From: Cryoendolithus antarcticus
Lineage: Eukaryota; Ascomycota; Dothideomycetes; Cladosporiales; Cladosporiaceae
Assembly: GCA_002077065.1 (NCBI GenBank)
Contig: NAJO01000040.1
Coordinates: 349,175-413,174 of the forward strand
Direction: 5' to 3'
Length of the DNA stretch: 64,000 bases
In this document: positions 1 to 10,443 of the stretch, in pieces
Numbering within the stretch: position 1 is the stretch's first letter
Layout: every line of letters begins with the position of its first letter
The notes under the pieces: generated by a model
What the model saw: the letters and a program-made list of their open reading frames with translations, nothing else
Databases searched by the model: none
Told to the model about the DNA's origin: nothing
Program-made: the position numbers and the translations under genes

Positions 1-3000
1 CCGACAGTATCAGCACTCCAGAGCAGTGCGCAGTTTGCGCCAATCAAGATCTACATCGACTTTGAGGTACCAGACTTCCGGGACGGGCTACACTTCGTTG
101 GGTGCGACGACTCGGACCCTCGGTACCCGTATGTGTACTCGAAGGGAGAGCTTGCGCCGGGCAATACATCTTGTATCTTCCCTTGCTTGGACGATACGAC
201 GACGAGGTGTGTCTGGGAGATAGCGATCACATGCGCACGAACACTGGGTGACGCATTCCGCGTAGCGCCTGCAGCACCTCCTCCTGTCGCTCTCATGCGA
301 CCTGGCGACCCGGGCATTAACGTTGTAATGCATGATGGCGACGAGCAGGGGTATTCTATCCCACTGGAACCCGTTGACACTGCGCTGGAACTCGTGATAT
401 GCTCTGTGGGCGACTTGATCAGCGATATTGTGGACTCTGACGACGAAAGCAGGCATACAGCAACGTTCGGTGTCGCCACTGCCGTCACAGCGCGCCACGT
501 GGGTTTCGCAATTGGGCCGTTCGAGCACGTCGACTTAGCTGAGTTCAGGACTGCAGAAGAAGAGGAACGGCTGGGTCGAAGCGCAATCAAGATTGATGCG
601 TACTGTCTGCCGGGTCATATGGAGGCGCTACGGAACACAGCATTCCCAGTCTCGATGATGGTGGACTACTTTGGAGTTCAATTCGGCTCCTTTCCATTTC
701 CAGACTACCGAATGTTGTTCGTGGACGACCTCATACATGACACAGTTCCAGCAGCAGGTCTGACGTTCTGCAGTGCGACCCTGTTGTTCCCAGATGAAAT
801 CCTAGCGCCAATCACTGTCAACACCAAGAAGCTCGTTCGAGCTGTGGCAGATCAGTGGATTGGCGTTAATGTGGTTGCGAGGACAACAGATGACGAATGG
901 GTCGTATCTGGCATAGCTGGCTTTATGACCGACATGTTCATCAAGAAATTGTTCGGCGTGAATGAGTACAAGTGGCACCAGAAAGTCATGGCCGAGAAGA
1001 TCTACGAGCTGGACGTCGAGCGGCCGTCCCTCGAATTGCTCGGCAGACTGCTGCATTATGATCCTACTATACGCGAGTTTGTCAACATGAAGTCCTCCAT
1101 GGTTCTTGCGATACTCGACCGACGCCTGCTCAAAGCTAGTAACTCTACAGGCGTTACTCGAGTCATCAACAAGATCTTCTTGAACGCCAAAACAGGCACT
1201 CTGAATAACGGGGAGCTGACGAAAGACGACTTCCAGCGGACTGCTGAGAGACTCGGTCATAGCAAGCTCGAACCCTTCTTTCGTCAGTGGGTCCAAGGTG
1301 CGGGCTGTCCGATCTTCGACGTCAAGCAGCGCTTCAATAAGAAGAAGCTCGTCGTTGAGATGACCATCACCCAGCGACAGACGGAGCGTCTGACGAAGCC
1401 TGCGTTCCAGCCGAGCAACTTCATGAGGGAAGTCAAGGAAGACATCGGGTCAGTGTGGGCGCCTGAGCCACAGGCAGTATTCACTGGGCCGATGACAGTT
1501 CGCATCCACGAGGCTGATGGCACGCCCTATGAGCACATAATAGATATCAAGGAGCATGTCACCAAGCTTGACATCCCGTACAACACAAAGTACAAGCGAC
1601 TCAAGCGCTCACGACGGCAGAAGGAACGCAATCAGCAGAAGGACAATCATGGAGACGCTGGCGAAGGTGGCGAAGATGCTCTTATCTACTGTCTCGGCGA
1701 CATCCTTGAAACTGCTGAAGAAGTCGAAGAGTGGAAGCTCAAGGACTGGACGCCTGAAGACGAGAACTTGATGGGTCAAGAGAGCTACGAGTGGATCCGC
1801 ATGGACACCGACTTCGAATGGCTTGGAAAGATCCACTTACAGATGCCGATGTACATGTACGTCAGTCAGCTGCAGCAGGACAGGGATCTTGTTGCACAGT
1901 ACGAGAGTGTGAACTATATTGCAGACTGTGGTGCTTACCAGACGAGCATGAGTGTCATGCTCAGAACTCTGATAGACAAACGCTACTTCCACGGCATCCG
2001 GACTCTGGCAGCGAAAGCTATCGCAGAGACTGGACGGGATCGACTGAGAGATGTCGGCATGTTCATGCTTGAAAAGGCGTTCAGCTCAATGTTCTGCTTT
2101 GAGGGCAAGACCATGACTCGACCGAATGACTGGTCTGATCGGGTGAACTTCATCCTGCAATGCGCAATCCCGCAAGCGATGGTCAAGCTTCGAAACGACG
2201 AGGGCAAGGTGCCAATGGCCGTCAGACGCTTCTTCGTGGACAAGCTGAAGTTCAATGACAACTCGAACAACGAGTATTCGGATGCACACTACATCGCTAC
2301 ACTGATGAAGTGTCTGGCGCAGTCGCTGGTCATCTCGCATCGGAAGAAGCAGCCGACCTACGACTTCGAGTTTGGCGATCATGATCCAATGCCAATCGAT
2401 GAGGTGGATCATGATGCCGACTTTGAGCAAGAGGCATTCGCTGAGATTGAGCGCTACCGCCGCATCGACGAGTGGATATCCTCATACCAAAACATCTACT
2501 CGACGACTGCGATCGAGTGCTTGCAGATGCTCACGAAGGTAGGAATCGTCAAGGATAAGGTCAAGGAGCTGTTGTCCTACACGCGAGCTGAGAATGCGGA
2601 GAATGTTCGAATAGCTGCCTTCGAGTGCCTGACGGAGATTGGGATTACAAGGAAGATGACGATGATGGCTTACCTGTTGCGGTCGCTGGAGGAGTCGCAC
2701 TCGCCAGCTTTCCGTGCGAGGCTTTTGGCCTGCTTTGGCGTCGCTTTAGGACACATTGCGATCGGTGACGATGATGAGGAAGCCGACGGCGTCACTGGCG
2801 CTGCTGATGGCGGACTCATCGTCGAGCAAGCCATGAGCAGCGAGGCGAGACATCTGGCTCTGACGAGGAAGCTGTCTCCAGACGGCGCACTGAAGGCACT
2901 GAAGCTCGCACTGCAAGGAGAGGCGAGCTTTGCGGACGCTTTATGGTCGGCTGCTACATCTGACGCTCTCTCTGTCGATGAAGTAGCCGCCATCGCTGAC

Positions 3001-4035
3001 GTCGCTGCGTTGGTTTTCGAGCCTAAGACTAGTCTGACACTCAGCTTGAAGTTGCCCAAGAAATACCACGCGAAGAACCTGGGCGGAGGTAAGATCACGT
3101 TCGTCGCCGATGGACCCTACCGCACAGCTCCTGTTACGCCCCTGCCATATGAAGAATGGGAGCGCATGCAGCAGCTCGGCCTGAAGTACACTGGCAGAGT
3201 CGGTCCAGACAGTCGGATCGTGGTCAAGGCTGAGCCGACACCACCACCCGCCGAGGACAAGGCTGCAGCGATACGTGCACAGATCGAAGAGGTCCAGAAG
3301 CGACAGCGAGCTCTCGAGCGACCAATGGCACCTCCTGCGTCGCCTGCTCTACCAACGCCGACGGGTGACAAGCCCAAGATCAAGATCGGTATCAAGCGCA
3401 CTGCATCAGTCATCGAGGAGGCTCCTAAGTCAGCCAAGCGGCAGCAGACGCCGAGCAATTACGTTGGCAGCCCCATGTCCGCACGCGGTAGTCCCGCTGC
3501 TGTGTCGAAGGGTCGCCGTAGCTCGACGCCAGGCTCTGTAGCGTCAGCTGGAAAGAAACAAGAGAAGCGCCGGATCGTCACGCTGAAATTCGGGAAGATG
3601 GCTGCTGGGAGGCTGGCGACAATACTGTCATCACCACCGAAGCGTAAAAACACAGCAACAAGACGCCCAAGCTTCGAGCAGTCCCACGCCAACTCTGCCT
3701 TGGCCAGTCCATCGCTTCCCGCTGCACCGGCTGCGCCTGCTTGGAACCCCGGCGCCTTCAGATCCTTCGACACGCCTGACGCTGCAACACCTGCCGAGGT
3801 GATGTTCAGCCCGACAGACATGGCACCTGATGCATTATCTGGGTCTATCGGAGGTTTCCGGCCACTGTCCGCAGACGACACAGCGCTGATGAGTCCCCTG
3901 GAGGGTGTGGCAGCGGCATCGGGTAGTGCAGCGGGAGATGCGATGAGCGGCAGCGGCGGCGTGTCGATGCCGCCACCGCCCAAGAAGAAGTTCACGCTGA
4001 AGCTGGGTGTGCGGAAGTCGAGTGAGAGTGCGTAG
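1..4035 (+). CDS. TAF2: TFIID subunit TAF2, 5' truncated by window edge
   Basis: The reading frame is open from base 1, so the N-terminus lies outside the window; 1344 residues are visible in one exon ending in TAG at 4033. The start of the visible part carries the TAF2 hallmark DGLHFVGCDDSDPRYPYVY, followed by an M1-aminopeptidase-like fold. Where an active enzyme would have its zinc motif HEXXH, this protein reads VADQWIG with no HEXXH, as is known for TAF2, which is a non-catalytic promoter-contacting subunit of TFIID. The middle region is helical and repeat-like. The last ~300 residues are low complexity, rich in Pro, Ser, Lys and Ala, and look disordered. Acts in the nucleus at core promoters. 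The identification rests on the N-terminal motif, the fold order and the large size. Confidence 0.93.
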   Translation, partial: PTVSALQSSAQFAPIKIYIDFEVPDFRDGLHFVGCDDSDPRYPYVYSKGELAPGNTSCIFPCLDDTTTRCVWEIAITCARTLGDAFRVAPAAPPPVALMRPGDPGINVVMHDGDEQGYSIPLEPVDTALELVICSVGDLISDIVDSDDESRHTATFGVATAVTARHVGFAIGPFEHVDLAEFRTAEEEERLGRSAIKIDAYCLPGHMEALRNTAFPVSMMVDYFGVQFGSFPFPDYRMLFVDDLIHDTVPAAGLTFCSATLLFPDEILAPITVNTKKLVRAVADQWIGVNVVARTTDDEWVVSGIAGFMTDMFIKKLFGVNEYKWHQKVMAEKIYELDVERPSLELLGRLLHYDPTIREFVNMKSSMVLAILDRRLLKASNSTGVTRVINKIFLNAKTGTLNNGELTKDDFQRTAERLGHSKLEPFFRQWVQGAGCPIFDVKQRFNKKKLVVEMTITQRQTERLTKPAFQPSNFMREVKEDIGSVWAPEPQAVFTGPMTVRIHEADGTPYEHIIDIKEHVTKLDIPYNTKYKRLKRSRRQKERNQQKDNHGDAGEGGEDALIYCLGDILETAEEVEEWKLKDWTPEDENLMGQESYEWIRMDTDFEWLGKIHLQMPMYMYVSQLQQDRDLVAQYESVNYIADCGAYQTSMSVMLRTLIDKRYFHGIRTLAAKAIAETGRDRLRDVGMFMLEKAFSSMFCFEGKTMTRPNDWSDRVNFILQCAIPQAMVKLRNDEGKVPMAVRRFFVDKLKFNDNSNNEYSDAHYIATLMKCLAQSLVISHRKKQPTYDFEFGDHDPMPIDEVDHDADFEQEAFAEIERYRRIDEWISSYQNIYSTTAIECLQMLTKVGIVKDKVKELLSYTRAENAENVRIAAFECLTEIGITRKMTMMAYLLRSLEESHSPAFRARLLACFGVALGHIAIGDDDEEADGVTGAADGGLIVEQAMSSEARHLALTRKLSPDGALKALKLALQGEASFADALWSAATSDALSVDEVAAIADVAALVFEPKTSLTLSLKLPKKYHAKNLGGGKITFVADGPYRTAPVTPLPYEEWERMQQLGLKYTGRVGPDSRIVVKAEPTPPPAEDKAAAIRAQIEEVQKRQRALERPMAPPASPALPTPTGDKPKIKIGIKRTASVIEEAPKSAKRQQTPSNYVGSPMSARGSPAAVSKGRRSSTPGSVASAGKKQEKRRIVTLKFGKMAAGRLATILSSPPKRKNTATRRPSFEQSHANSALASPSLPAAPAAPAWNPGAFRSFDTPDAATPAEVMFSPTDMAPDALSGSIGGFRPLSADDTALMSPLEGVAAASGSAAGDAMSGSGGVSMPPPPKKKFTLKLGVRKSSESA

Positions 4036-4706
4036 AGGCTGAGTGCGTTTGCATTGGCCGACTTGAACACTCGAGATGGGGGCCGTGGGCGATAGCGCTG
4101 CAGCCGCTGTAAGGGGTAGAGGAAGGACGGGCAAGAAAGCCAGGCATTAGAGCGCCGACAGCTCGTCTCGTCAATGCGAGGCATCTTTAGAAGGGGATCG
4201 GCAGGGATGAACAATAATGAGGGATCTTCATGGTATTAGCGAGGAGTTGGGGTGAGACAAAAAATCAGAGCAGGCGGTCAAGCCGACGAGCTTGAGTCAT
4301 ACTCATGTACTATACCCTACCAAAGTTTGGTTACATCAGTGGACGGGCTGTCAAGCTAGGCCTGCGTTTGATAGCCTCGTACTCTGTAGCATACTTTGTT
4401 AGAGTCTCGTTTGCAGGGATGTATCCCGAGTCCGTGACTGCATGTCAGCACTTAGCTACTGTAGAGCGGAATCTCAGCCGCAGAGGCTAGACAAGCGAAC
4501 TATAGGTGATGTGAGCACATAAGCATTGTCACTCTCCTCATCTTTGCGTCCTTGTACACCGGGTCAGTTGTCCTGGAGACAAGACCGACGACAAGAGACC
4601 TGCGTCGCTGCAGTGGTCGTAGGCAAGTCTCGACACGCCGCAATCTGACCCTGACTGCTTAAATCCCACTTAGTCCACTGATTGGAACATACACAACCAG
4701 CACAAA
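4036..4706. other. Intergenic, 3' of TAF2 and 5' of the zinc-cluster-like gene
   Basis: About 670 bases without a supported gene. It holds the TAF2 3' flank and the upstream region of the next plus-strand gene. Short open frames here show no family resemblance. No repeat or RNA gene was seen. Confidence 0.6.
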
Positions 4707-6428
4707 ATGGCTACCCAGACACTCACGGCGGTGAGCGACCGGCACACTCTACAAAGCAACATTGGTAGGCCGCGCATACCTGCGCCAGATGGCATTACTT
4801 TCATCGACGTCTCTCAAGTCAGGCCAAAGCACAGACGCCAGATGACTCCGGGCGAGAAGCTGGAGTATCGACAGCGACGCTTGCTGAAGTCCTGCACAAA
4901 GTGCTCTAAGTAGAAGGGCAGATGTCGACATGATTCGACTGCTGTTCCTGCCACAACATCGGAACGAACCTCAAGCTCCGAGGAGGATCTTGTCCGTCCT
5001 GACAAGCGACTGGAACGTAGTCAAGCCTCCAGTAGTATTAGTTTGACAATATGGGACTCGCGGCAACCTCTCGAAAGTCACTCAGATCATCACACCGCAT
5101 CGGAACGAAAAATCTCAACGCTGGCCAGATCACGCCACACGTACGACCAACGCAGCAGACCCGCCTCCAGGTCCTGGACTAACGTCCACCGGCAGCTCCA
5201 AGGTGCGACAGGCTGCTACGCCGAAGTCGCGCCCCAAATTCTCAACGGCGCAGCCTGGTCAGGCGTGATACATACCTGGTTTCAATTCGCGCCTCAACAC
5301 CTCGGTCACTCGCCCTGCTTCGACCTTACAATCGCTGCACTAATGACAATATACCACTACCAGCGCGGAACAAACGGCATCGTGCTATCAGACTGCTACC
5401 GCTCGCTACAAGTCGCTCTGCCGGCTATCAGGCGCGCAACACAGTCAGAGGAGCAGCGGTGGGATGACTTGACACTCGCGAGTATTGCTGCAGTATACTC
5501 GTGTCAGCCTGGGAAGGCTGAGGAGAAATTCATCTCTAATCCGCATCTGAATGGGTTGATGAGTATGCTGACGTTGAGGGCGAGGCATGGGCCGACGACG
5601 GAGTTCGCGATGCTGGTTTGTGATTTCTATATTTGTGACACTTATCTCGTGTCGTGTATACGCGGGATCGCGTCGCCACTGGAGGAGGTGGAGGAGGAAT
5701 ACTGTCAGCCTGACCATGCCGTAAGAGTCTCAACACCGTCCGGGGATTTACGAGCGCAGGGCAACAAGCTCAGTATTCGGCTACCGCGGCTTGTGTTGCT
5801 CGTCCGCGCTGCGACTAGGAGCAGTGCCGATGTAAAAGCAGTAGCCACAGCGCTGAAGAGCGCAGAGAGTCTGGTGGAGGACCTTGAGTACACGGTCGGC
5901 CGTAGCCTTTATCCTAGCATGGAAGTCATCGACATACTCCAGGCGAAGTCCCCGGGAGCCAACTGGCTTACAGTCGTACAACCAGACCTGGCAAATCTGA
6001 CATCGAGGCTGCATTACTGGCACACTCGCGTTGCACTCTTGCGAATGTGTATCCGTCTCGAAAACGCATCGCCAGACTTATACCCTCAGTACAATTTACC
6101 TAACCCCGTGTCAGCGCGAACGGAGCTTCGCAGGATCTACAACGACGTCCTGATTGCGATCTACTTCGCGCGATTGCCTTGGTGCTATCTGCAACGAAGA
6201 GTCTTCTTGCAAGCGTTACTGATGTGCTGGGGTGCATTACGCAGCGCCGACTTAGGACCTGCTCCACTGGAAAATCTCAAAGTGGAAGAGGCCTGGCTGT
6301 TATCGAGGATGCACGAGATCCTCACACCGTTCGTCACAATACACTTGTCTGCAGAGGACTTGGACGAGGCCGCTGGAGTATTTGTTGGGCAGAAGATTGC
6401 GGGGAGGTTCAAGGAGTTGTTTGATTGA
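4707..6428 (+). pseudogene. Zinc-cluster-like fungal regulator interrupted by an in-frame TAG
   Basis: One frame runs from the ATG at 4707 (context CAAAATGG) to the TGA ending at 6428, 574 codons, broken only by TAG at 4911-4913 (codon 69). The stop sits inside a motif reading CTKCSK-stop-KGRC; counting the stop as one residue gives C-x2-C-x6-C, the first half of a fungal zinc cluster, preceded by a basic stretch (RPKHRRQMTPGEKLEYRQRR). The part after the stop resembles the helical middle domain of fungal-specific transcription factors. Readings: (a) a recent nonsense mutation, for example CAG to TAG, making a pseudogene; (b) an intron removing the stop: a 111-nt in-frame candidate exists at 4910-5020 (GTAGAA donor, CCTGAC branch, GTAG acceptor), but it would delete the third Cys; (c) a base-call error. 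I favour (a) or (c). No target or ligand can be inferred. Confidence 0.55.
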
Positions 6429-6688
6429 TGCTCGATTTGGCGTAAAAGTTAGCGTAAAGATAGATCATAGACAGAAACGCTCCGGGGGATTCTCAGCGAT
6501 GTTGTACATATCGTATTGTCGAGCTATATCTCAAGAATGCTGTGCTGGGGACGACTTGTAATGTACCGAAAGGTCCCAACGAGGAAGGAGCGCACATCTG
6601 GGTCGCACCTTCCTCCATGGTCTGCTCCAAACTCCCTCTACAGCGTAGTTTTCAACATTATAAATATCTGCTGTCTTCAGCAGCCTAA
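6429..6688. other. Intergenic, upstream of tRNA-Ile
   Basis: Short spacer between the interrupted regulator and the tRNA. No coding or repeat signal was recognised. Confidence 0.6.
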
Positions 6689-6762
6689 GTCTGGTTAGCT
6701 CAGTTGGTTAGAGCGTGGTGCTAATAACGCCAAGGTCGCGAGTTCGACCCTCGTACTGGACA
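6689..6762 (+). tRNA. tRNA-Ile (anticodon AAT)
   Basis: A 74-nt cloverleaf folds by hand. The acceptor stem GTCTGGT pairs with ACTGGAC (two G-T wobbles), with discriminator A. The D arm is GCTC...GAGC with loop AGTTGGTTA. The anticodon stem is TGGTG/CGCCA with loop CTAATAA, so the anticodon is AAT (read as inosine-A-U, decoding Ile AUU/AUC/AUA). The T arm is GCGAG/CTCGT with loop TTCGACC. No intron interrupts the anticodon loop. The internal A box (TAGCTCAGTTGG) and B box (GAGTTCGACCC) for RNA polymerase III are present. Confidence 0.95.
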
Positions 6763-7081
6763 TAAAGTACGAATGATCCGCAAGAAACCAACCTTTTGCA
6801 GATTTTGATGGAGTGGCGGAGTAGCTTTGCCGCCGAACTGGGCTAACACAATCAAGCCGAGGTGACGAGGTCTCGAAGCTGGTCAGCGAGAGAATTCTTG
6901 GAGGGAAAAACCCACGGGCAGCAAACCACACTATGATTGAAAGCAAGGGTACTGCGACATTTGAATCCGTGGCTGTGGGACATAGCCCACGATAAGTTAC
7001 TGTGGTTGTGAACAAGCAGATGGGCAAACATGGTCATTGGCGATGCTCATAGCTTTGGTAGAGTTTTGTATGGTCGCGATC
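6763..7081. other. Intergenic between tRNA-Ile and the SEL1 gene
   Basis: About 320 bases, mainly 3' flank of the minus-strand SEL1-repeat gene. A GC-rich stretch near 6812-6845 could form a small hairpin, but nothing nameable was found. Confidence 0.5.
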
Positions 7082-9568
7082 CTACTTCTCCTTCTTGCGT
7101 CCCCATATCGACCTCCCTCTCGATCGGCCCGTAGGTGCGCCATCTTTCTCATGCGCAGCCTTGGCGATATCCTTGACGTCCTTCATGTCCTTCGCCAGGA
7201 AGTTCTCGAAACGCTTGCTCTCCACGTCCTTCTCAGGCGTATTCCGCGCTGAAGCCGAGTCGGTGGAGTCCATGTACTTGGATTTGTAGATCCTGCAAGT
7301 ACGCGTTAGTAAGATGTTCGGGATCTGTGTTAGTGGATAACGAGCGACTCACCAGCTATTCCCCGCCATACTCATTCCGCCTTCCTCCGCCCGCCGATAC
7401 AACGCCGCCGCCTTCTTTAGCTCCTTCCGACAACCCACACCACGCGTGTAACAATATCCGGCCTCGGCCAGCGCGTCAGCATCGCCCCAGTTCCCAGCAA
7501 GCTCGAAACACTGCACAGCCAGCGGCTTATCTTTACTGCAGCCCCAGCCGTTCATATAGCTAATCCCCAACTCATAAATCGCAAGCGCGAACTGCGCTTT
7601 CCGCTTCCTTCTCTCCTGCGCAGCAGCAGGTGAGGCGTCTGCGGCGGGGAGGTCCGAGGAGTCTGCCATTTCGAGAGACGAGGATGCAATGGCTTTACGG
7701 AGCCAGATGACGCCTTCTTCCTGACTAGGCCGCATGCCCCAGCCGTGACGGCAGGCGAGGGCATAAAGGAGCATTGCGGTTGGCAGACCAGCTTTTGCGG
7801 CTAGCCGGAGGTGGTATGTCGATTTTTGTAAGGCGCCGGAGCTGTGCGCCTGGATGCCTATCTCGAGATGTTGCTCGGGTGTAAGTTCTGCGGAGGGGAC
7901 GCGGGTGTGCAGGGGAAGATTTGCGCGGATTGTGGCGTCTGTGGACTGCGACAAGATGGATGGGCTGGGACGGTGCTTCGGATGAGGAGGTGTGGAATTT
8001 TGAGCGGGGAGGCCGGGGAGGAGGTCTTCGGTGGTGTCGCGTTGGTCGAGTGCCGGAACGGGTGACTGCGCAGCTGCTTGCAAAGGTTGCGACCGCTCGG
8101 GCGTAACAGCTCGAATCGTTGGCTTCGCGGTGGGACTCGTCTCGCGCTCATTACAATCCGCACCATTGCCAGCATCGTCCCAGCTGAACTGTTTCTCGAT
8201 CCACGATGCTCGCTGCTCTGCACTCGATCGCTGCATCGCTCGGCCTCGTGGCAGCGAAAATCGGCTGTTCGCCCGCGCTTCGGGCTGTGGTAGAGGCACG
8301 CCCGAGAAGTACTCGCCAGCTACGTGCTCCAGCTTGCTCGGTGTCGGCACGTTGGCATACGGTGTAAGGATGCCGTCATGCGATGACTGTCTTGACGCTC
8401 CTCCACCCGAGGTGGATGAAATCACACTGCTATTACTCACAGCCGTCACAGCCGGAGGTCTCGCTGCGGAGTCGCCCGATGGCCTGCTGCCATCGAAGGA
8501 TCGCCTGCTCTCGATCGAGCGCCGGGCAACGCCGTGTGATGGCCTGCTGCCGTGACTGCTCAAAGGGCGCGAGAAGTTGAACGACGGCCTCGGAAGCTGC
8601 GTAGAGTCGTTCAATGAGCAGTCTGAAGTCATCGAAGGCGAACGTTGCGCCGAGCGCATGAAGTGTGAAAAGGGTGAATGTGTTCGCGACTTCGCGCTGC
8701 TGCCGGAGAACTTCCGCACCTCAGACATTGGCTGTACTCCTCGTGTAGAAGCACTGTCATCATCGCCGCTATCTTGCATAACTGAGCGAATGCTCTTCAT
8801 ACTCCTCGGCGACTTCGGCAAGCCGGGCGATCGAGGTGGAAGCAGACCGTTATTCGATCTTGTCGAGCCATTCGTCAACGTCCTAGGATGCGAAGTCGAC
8901 TGCAGCGAATCATAGCTGCTCGTCAGACTTGGCAGCTGCGGCGACGGTGCCTCGACATTGACCATACTAGGGTCCACTGGCTCAGGCGACGCGGCTCTCG
9001 GCGCGCCGAAGTAATCGCTCGACACCTGCGGCTGCTTCAATCCACTACCCTGCTCTTGACTCGCATCGTACAGCGTCCTTCTTTCAGACAGGTCAGGCAC
9101 AGCAGGCACGTCCATCATACTGATCCTTTCCAGCAACGGATAGAAGCTCTTCGGCCGCTTGCCCTCGTCCTCCCCACCCCTCGTCACAGGCCGGTTACCG
9201 TCCTCATCATTCCCCCTGGTCATCGGCCTCTGACCGTCTCCATCTTCTTCCTCCACATCACTCATGCCTCCACTCGCACTCCTCGCAAAGTACTCGGGCC
9301 TGTTGGCCAACGTGCGCGCAACATCGCCATGCGGTAGCCGGCTCAGTCGCCTTCCAGCTTGGGCTTCGTCCTCGAATTTCTTCGCTAGGAGGCGGGACTG
9401 CAGGGCAAATGCGTCGAGGGGCGAGAGCGCCGGGGGGACTTCGCCAGTTCGCGGAGAGGGGAGGTCGAGTTGGAAGTTGGGGAAGCGCGGAGGAGGAAGC
9501 GGGGCGTTGGCGTCCGAGGGGTGGTGGCTACTGGAGGCGAGATTGAGGTTCGCCGGTCGGGGTCCCAT
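7082..9568 (-). CDS. SEL1-repeat protein, Nif1/Dsf2-like
   Basis: Two exons on the minus strand: 9568-7353 and 7292-7082, giving 808 residues. The 60-nt intron (7293-7352) has GTGAGT, a CTTACTAAC branch site and TTGCAG, and rebuilds the junction GNSWIYKSKYM. The first ~560 residues are disordered, rich in Ser, Pro and Arg, with many basic-Ser phosphosite-like patches. Residues ~565-745 hold SEL1 (TPR-like) repeats, for example LGISYMNGWGCSKDKPLAVQ and AGYCYTRGVGCRKELKKAA. The C-terminal tail is basic (GRSRGRSIWGRKKEK). This architecture matches fungal proteins annotated as mitotic inhibitor Nif1 or Dsf2 relatives; that function is by family resemblance only. Start ATG 9568 (MGPRPANLNL). Confidence 0.85.
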
Positions 9569-10443
9569 AGTTGGGCGGGGTTAGGAGGGAGATGGTCGTT
9601 CTTTCCGTTCATTCATCCAGGTCGCGTGCTTGTCCGTCTGATCACTGTTATTGCTGCTCTCACTTCTTAAGCTGTTCCTTCCAAATGAGTGTGTCTTCTC
9701 TTTCTCCAACACAGCACGTGAATCTCCTCGCCCCAATTTCCAGCATTCACCAAAACAACAAAGTAACAGCAGACATACCCTTTCCTTGCAAACACCTCAG
9801 GAGTCTCTACTCGGCCATCAAACCACCTGCATGCCATCTCGTGTTTCATCCAATCAGGCACCGTCTCACAAGCTGCAGGGTCTTGGCAGGACCCCTGAAC
9901 CGCTCGTGCAGATCTTTGCGGAGCTGCGCTTAAACTTTCCGACCTCGTAAATATCCGACGTCTTGCGTGCTGACGCCGTTTCGCGTGGCTGCTATTCTTG
10001 GCGCAGAGCGCCGACGGCGGCCGAGACATGAGCGGTGACTACATGACCGCGGTAGGAGACAGATACGAACGCGCTGTCGGGAAGGTTTGCGAGGAATTGG
10101 ATTGTGAGTGAATGCTATGAGGTTGAACGGGAAACTTCAGGGCGCGGTTGGACACTACATAGTACGGCGCGGGGGAATCGAGACCAGCTTTCCCAGGCTG
10201 GCGAGCTTCTCACACAAGTGGCTAGAGAGGCACAACATATTTGACGGCTTGACTAATGTGCTGCAGGAAGGAACGCTCGCGCCTCTCAGCACAACACTGT
10301 CAGTGTCGCTCCTATACTACTTCCGAGTGATAACGCTGCTATGCGGTACTGCGCGGTCACGTAGTACTGGCAGGAATGACTCAAATAGAGTGACGATCCA
10401 TTCGTCCCATTACTATAGCCCACTCGCTGGATCACGGACGTGC
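9569..10443. other. Gap with no assigned gene
   Basis: About 875 bases between the start of the SEL1 gene and the 3' end of SAS4. A 120-codon minus-strand frame (9667-10029, MSRPPSALCAKNSS...) starts with ATG but matches no family I recognise, and frame shifts within it look equally plausible. A small unannotated gene here cannot be excluded. Confidence 0.4.

Noticed and set aside
3459..4214. 251-codon minus-strand frame under the TAF2 3' end
   Set aside because: Antisense to the low-complexity TAF2 tail; no motif.
6812..6845. GC-rich hairpin downstream of the tRNA as a possible structured RNA
   Set aside because: The pairing is short (GGCGG/CCGCC) and no known RNA family layout fits.
9667..10029. 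120-codon ATG frame as a possible small gene
   Set aside because: No recognisable family, and alternative frames are equally open; left as unresolved gap.
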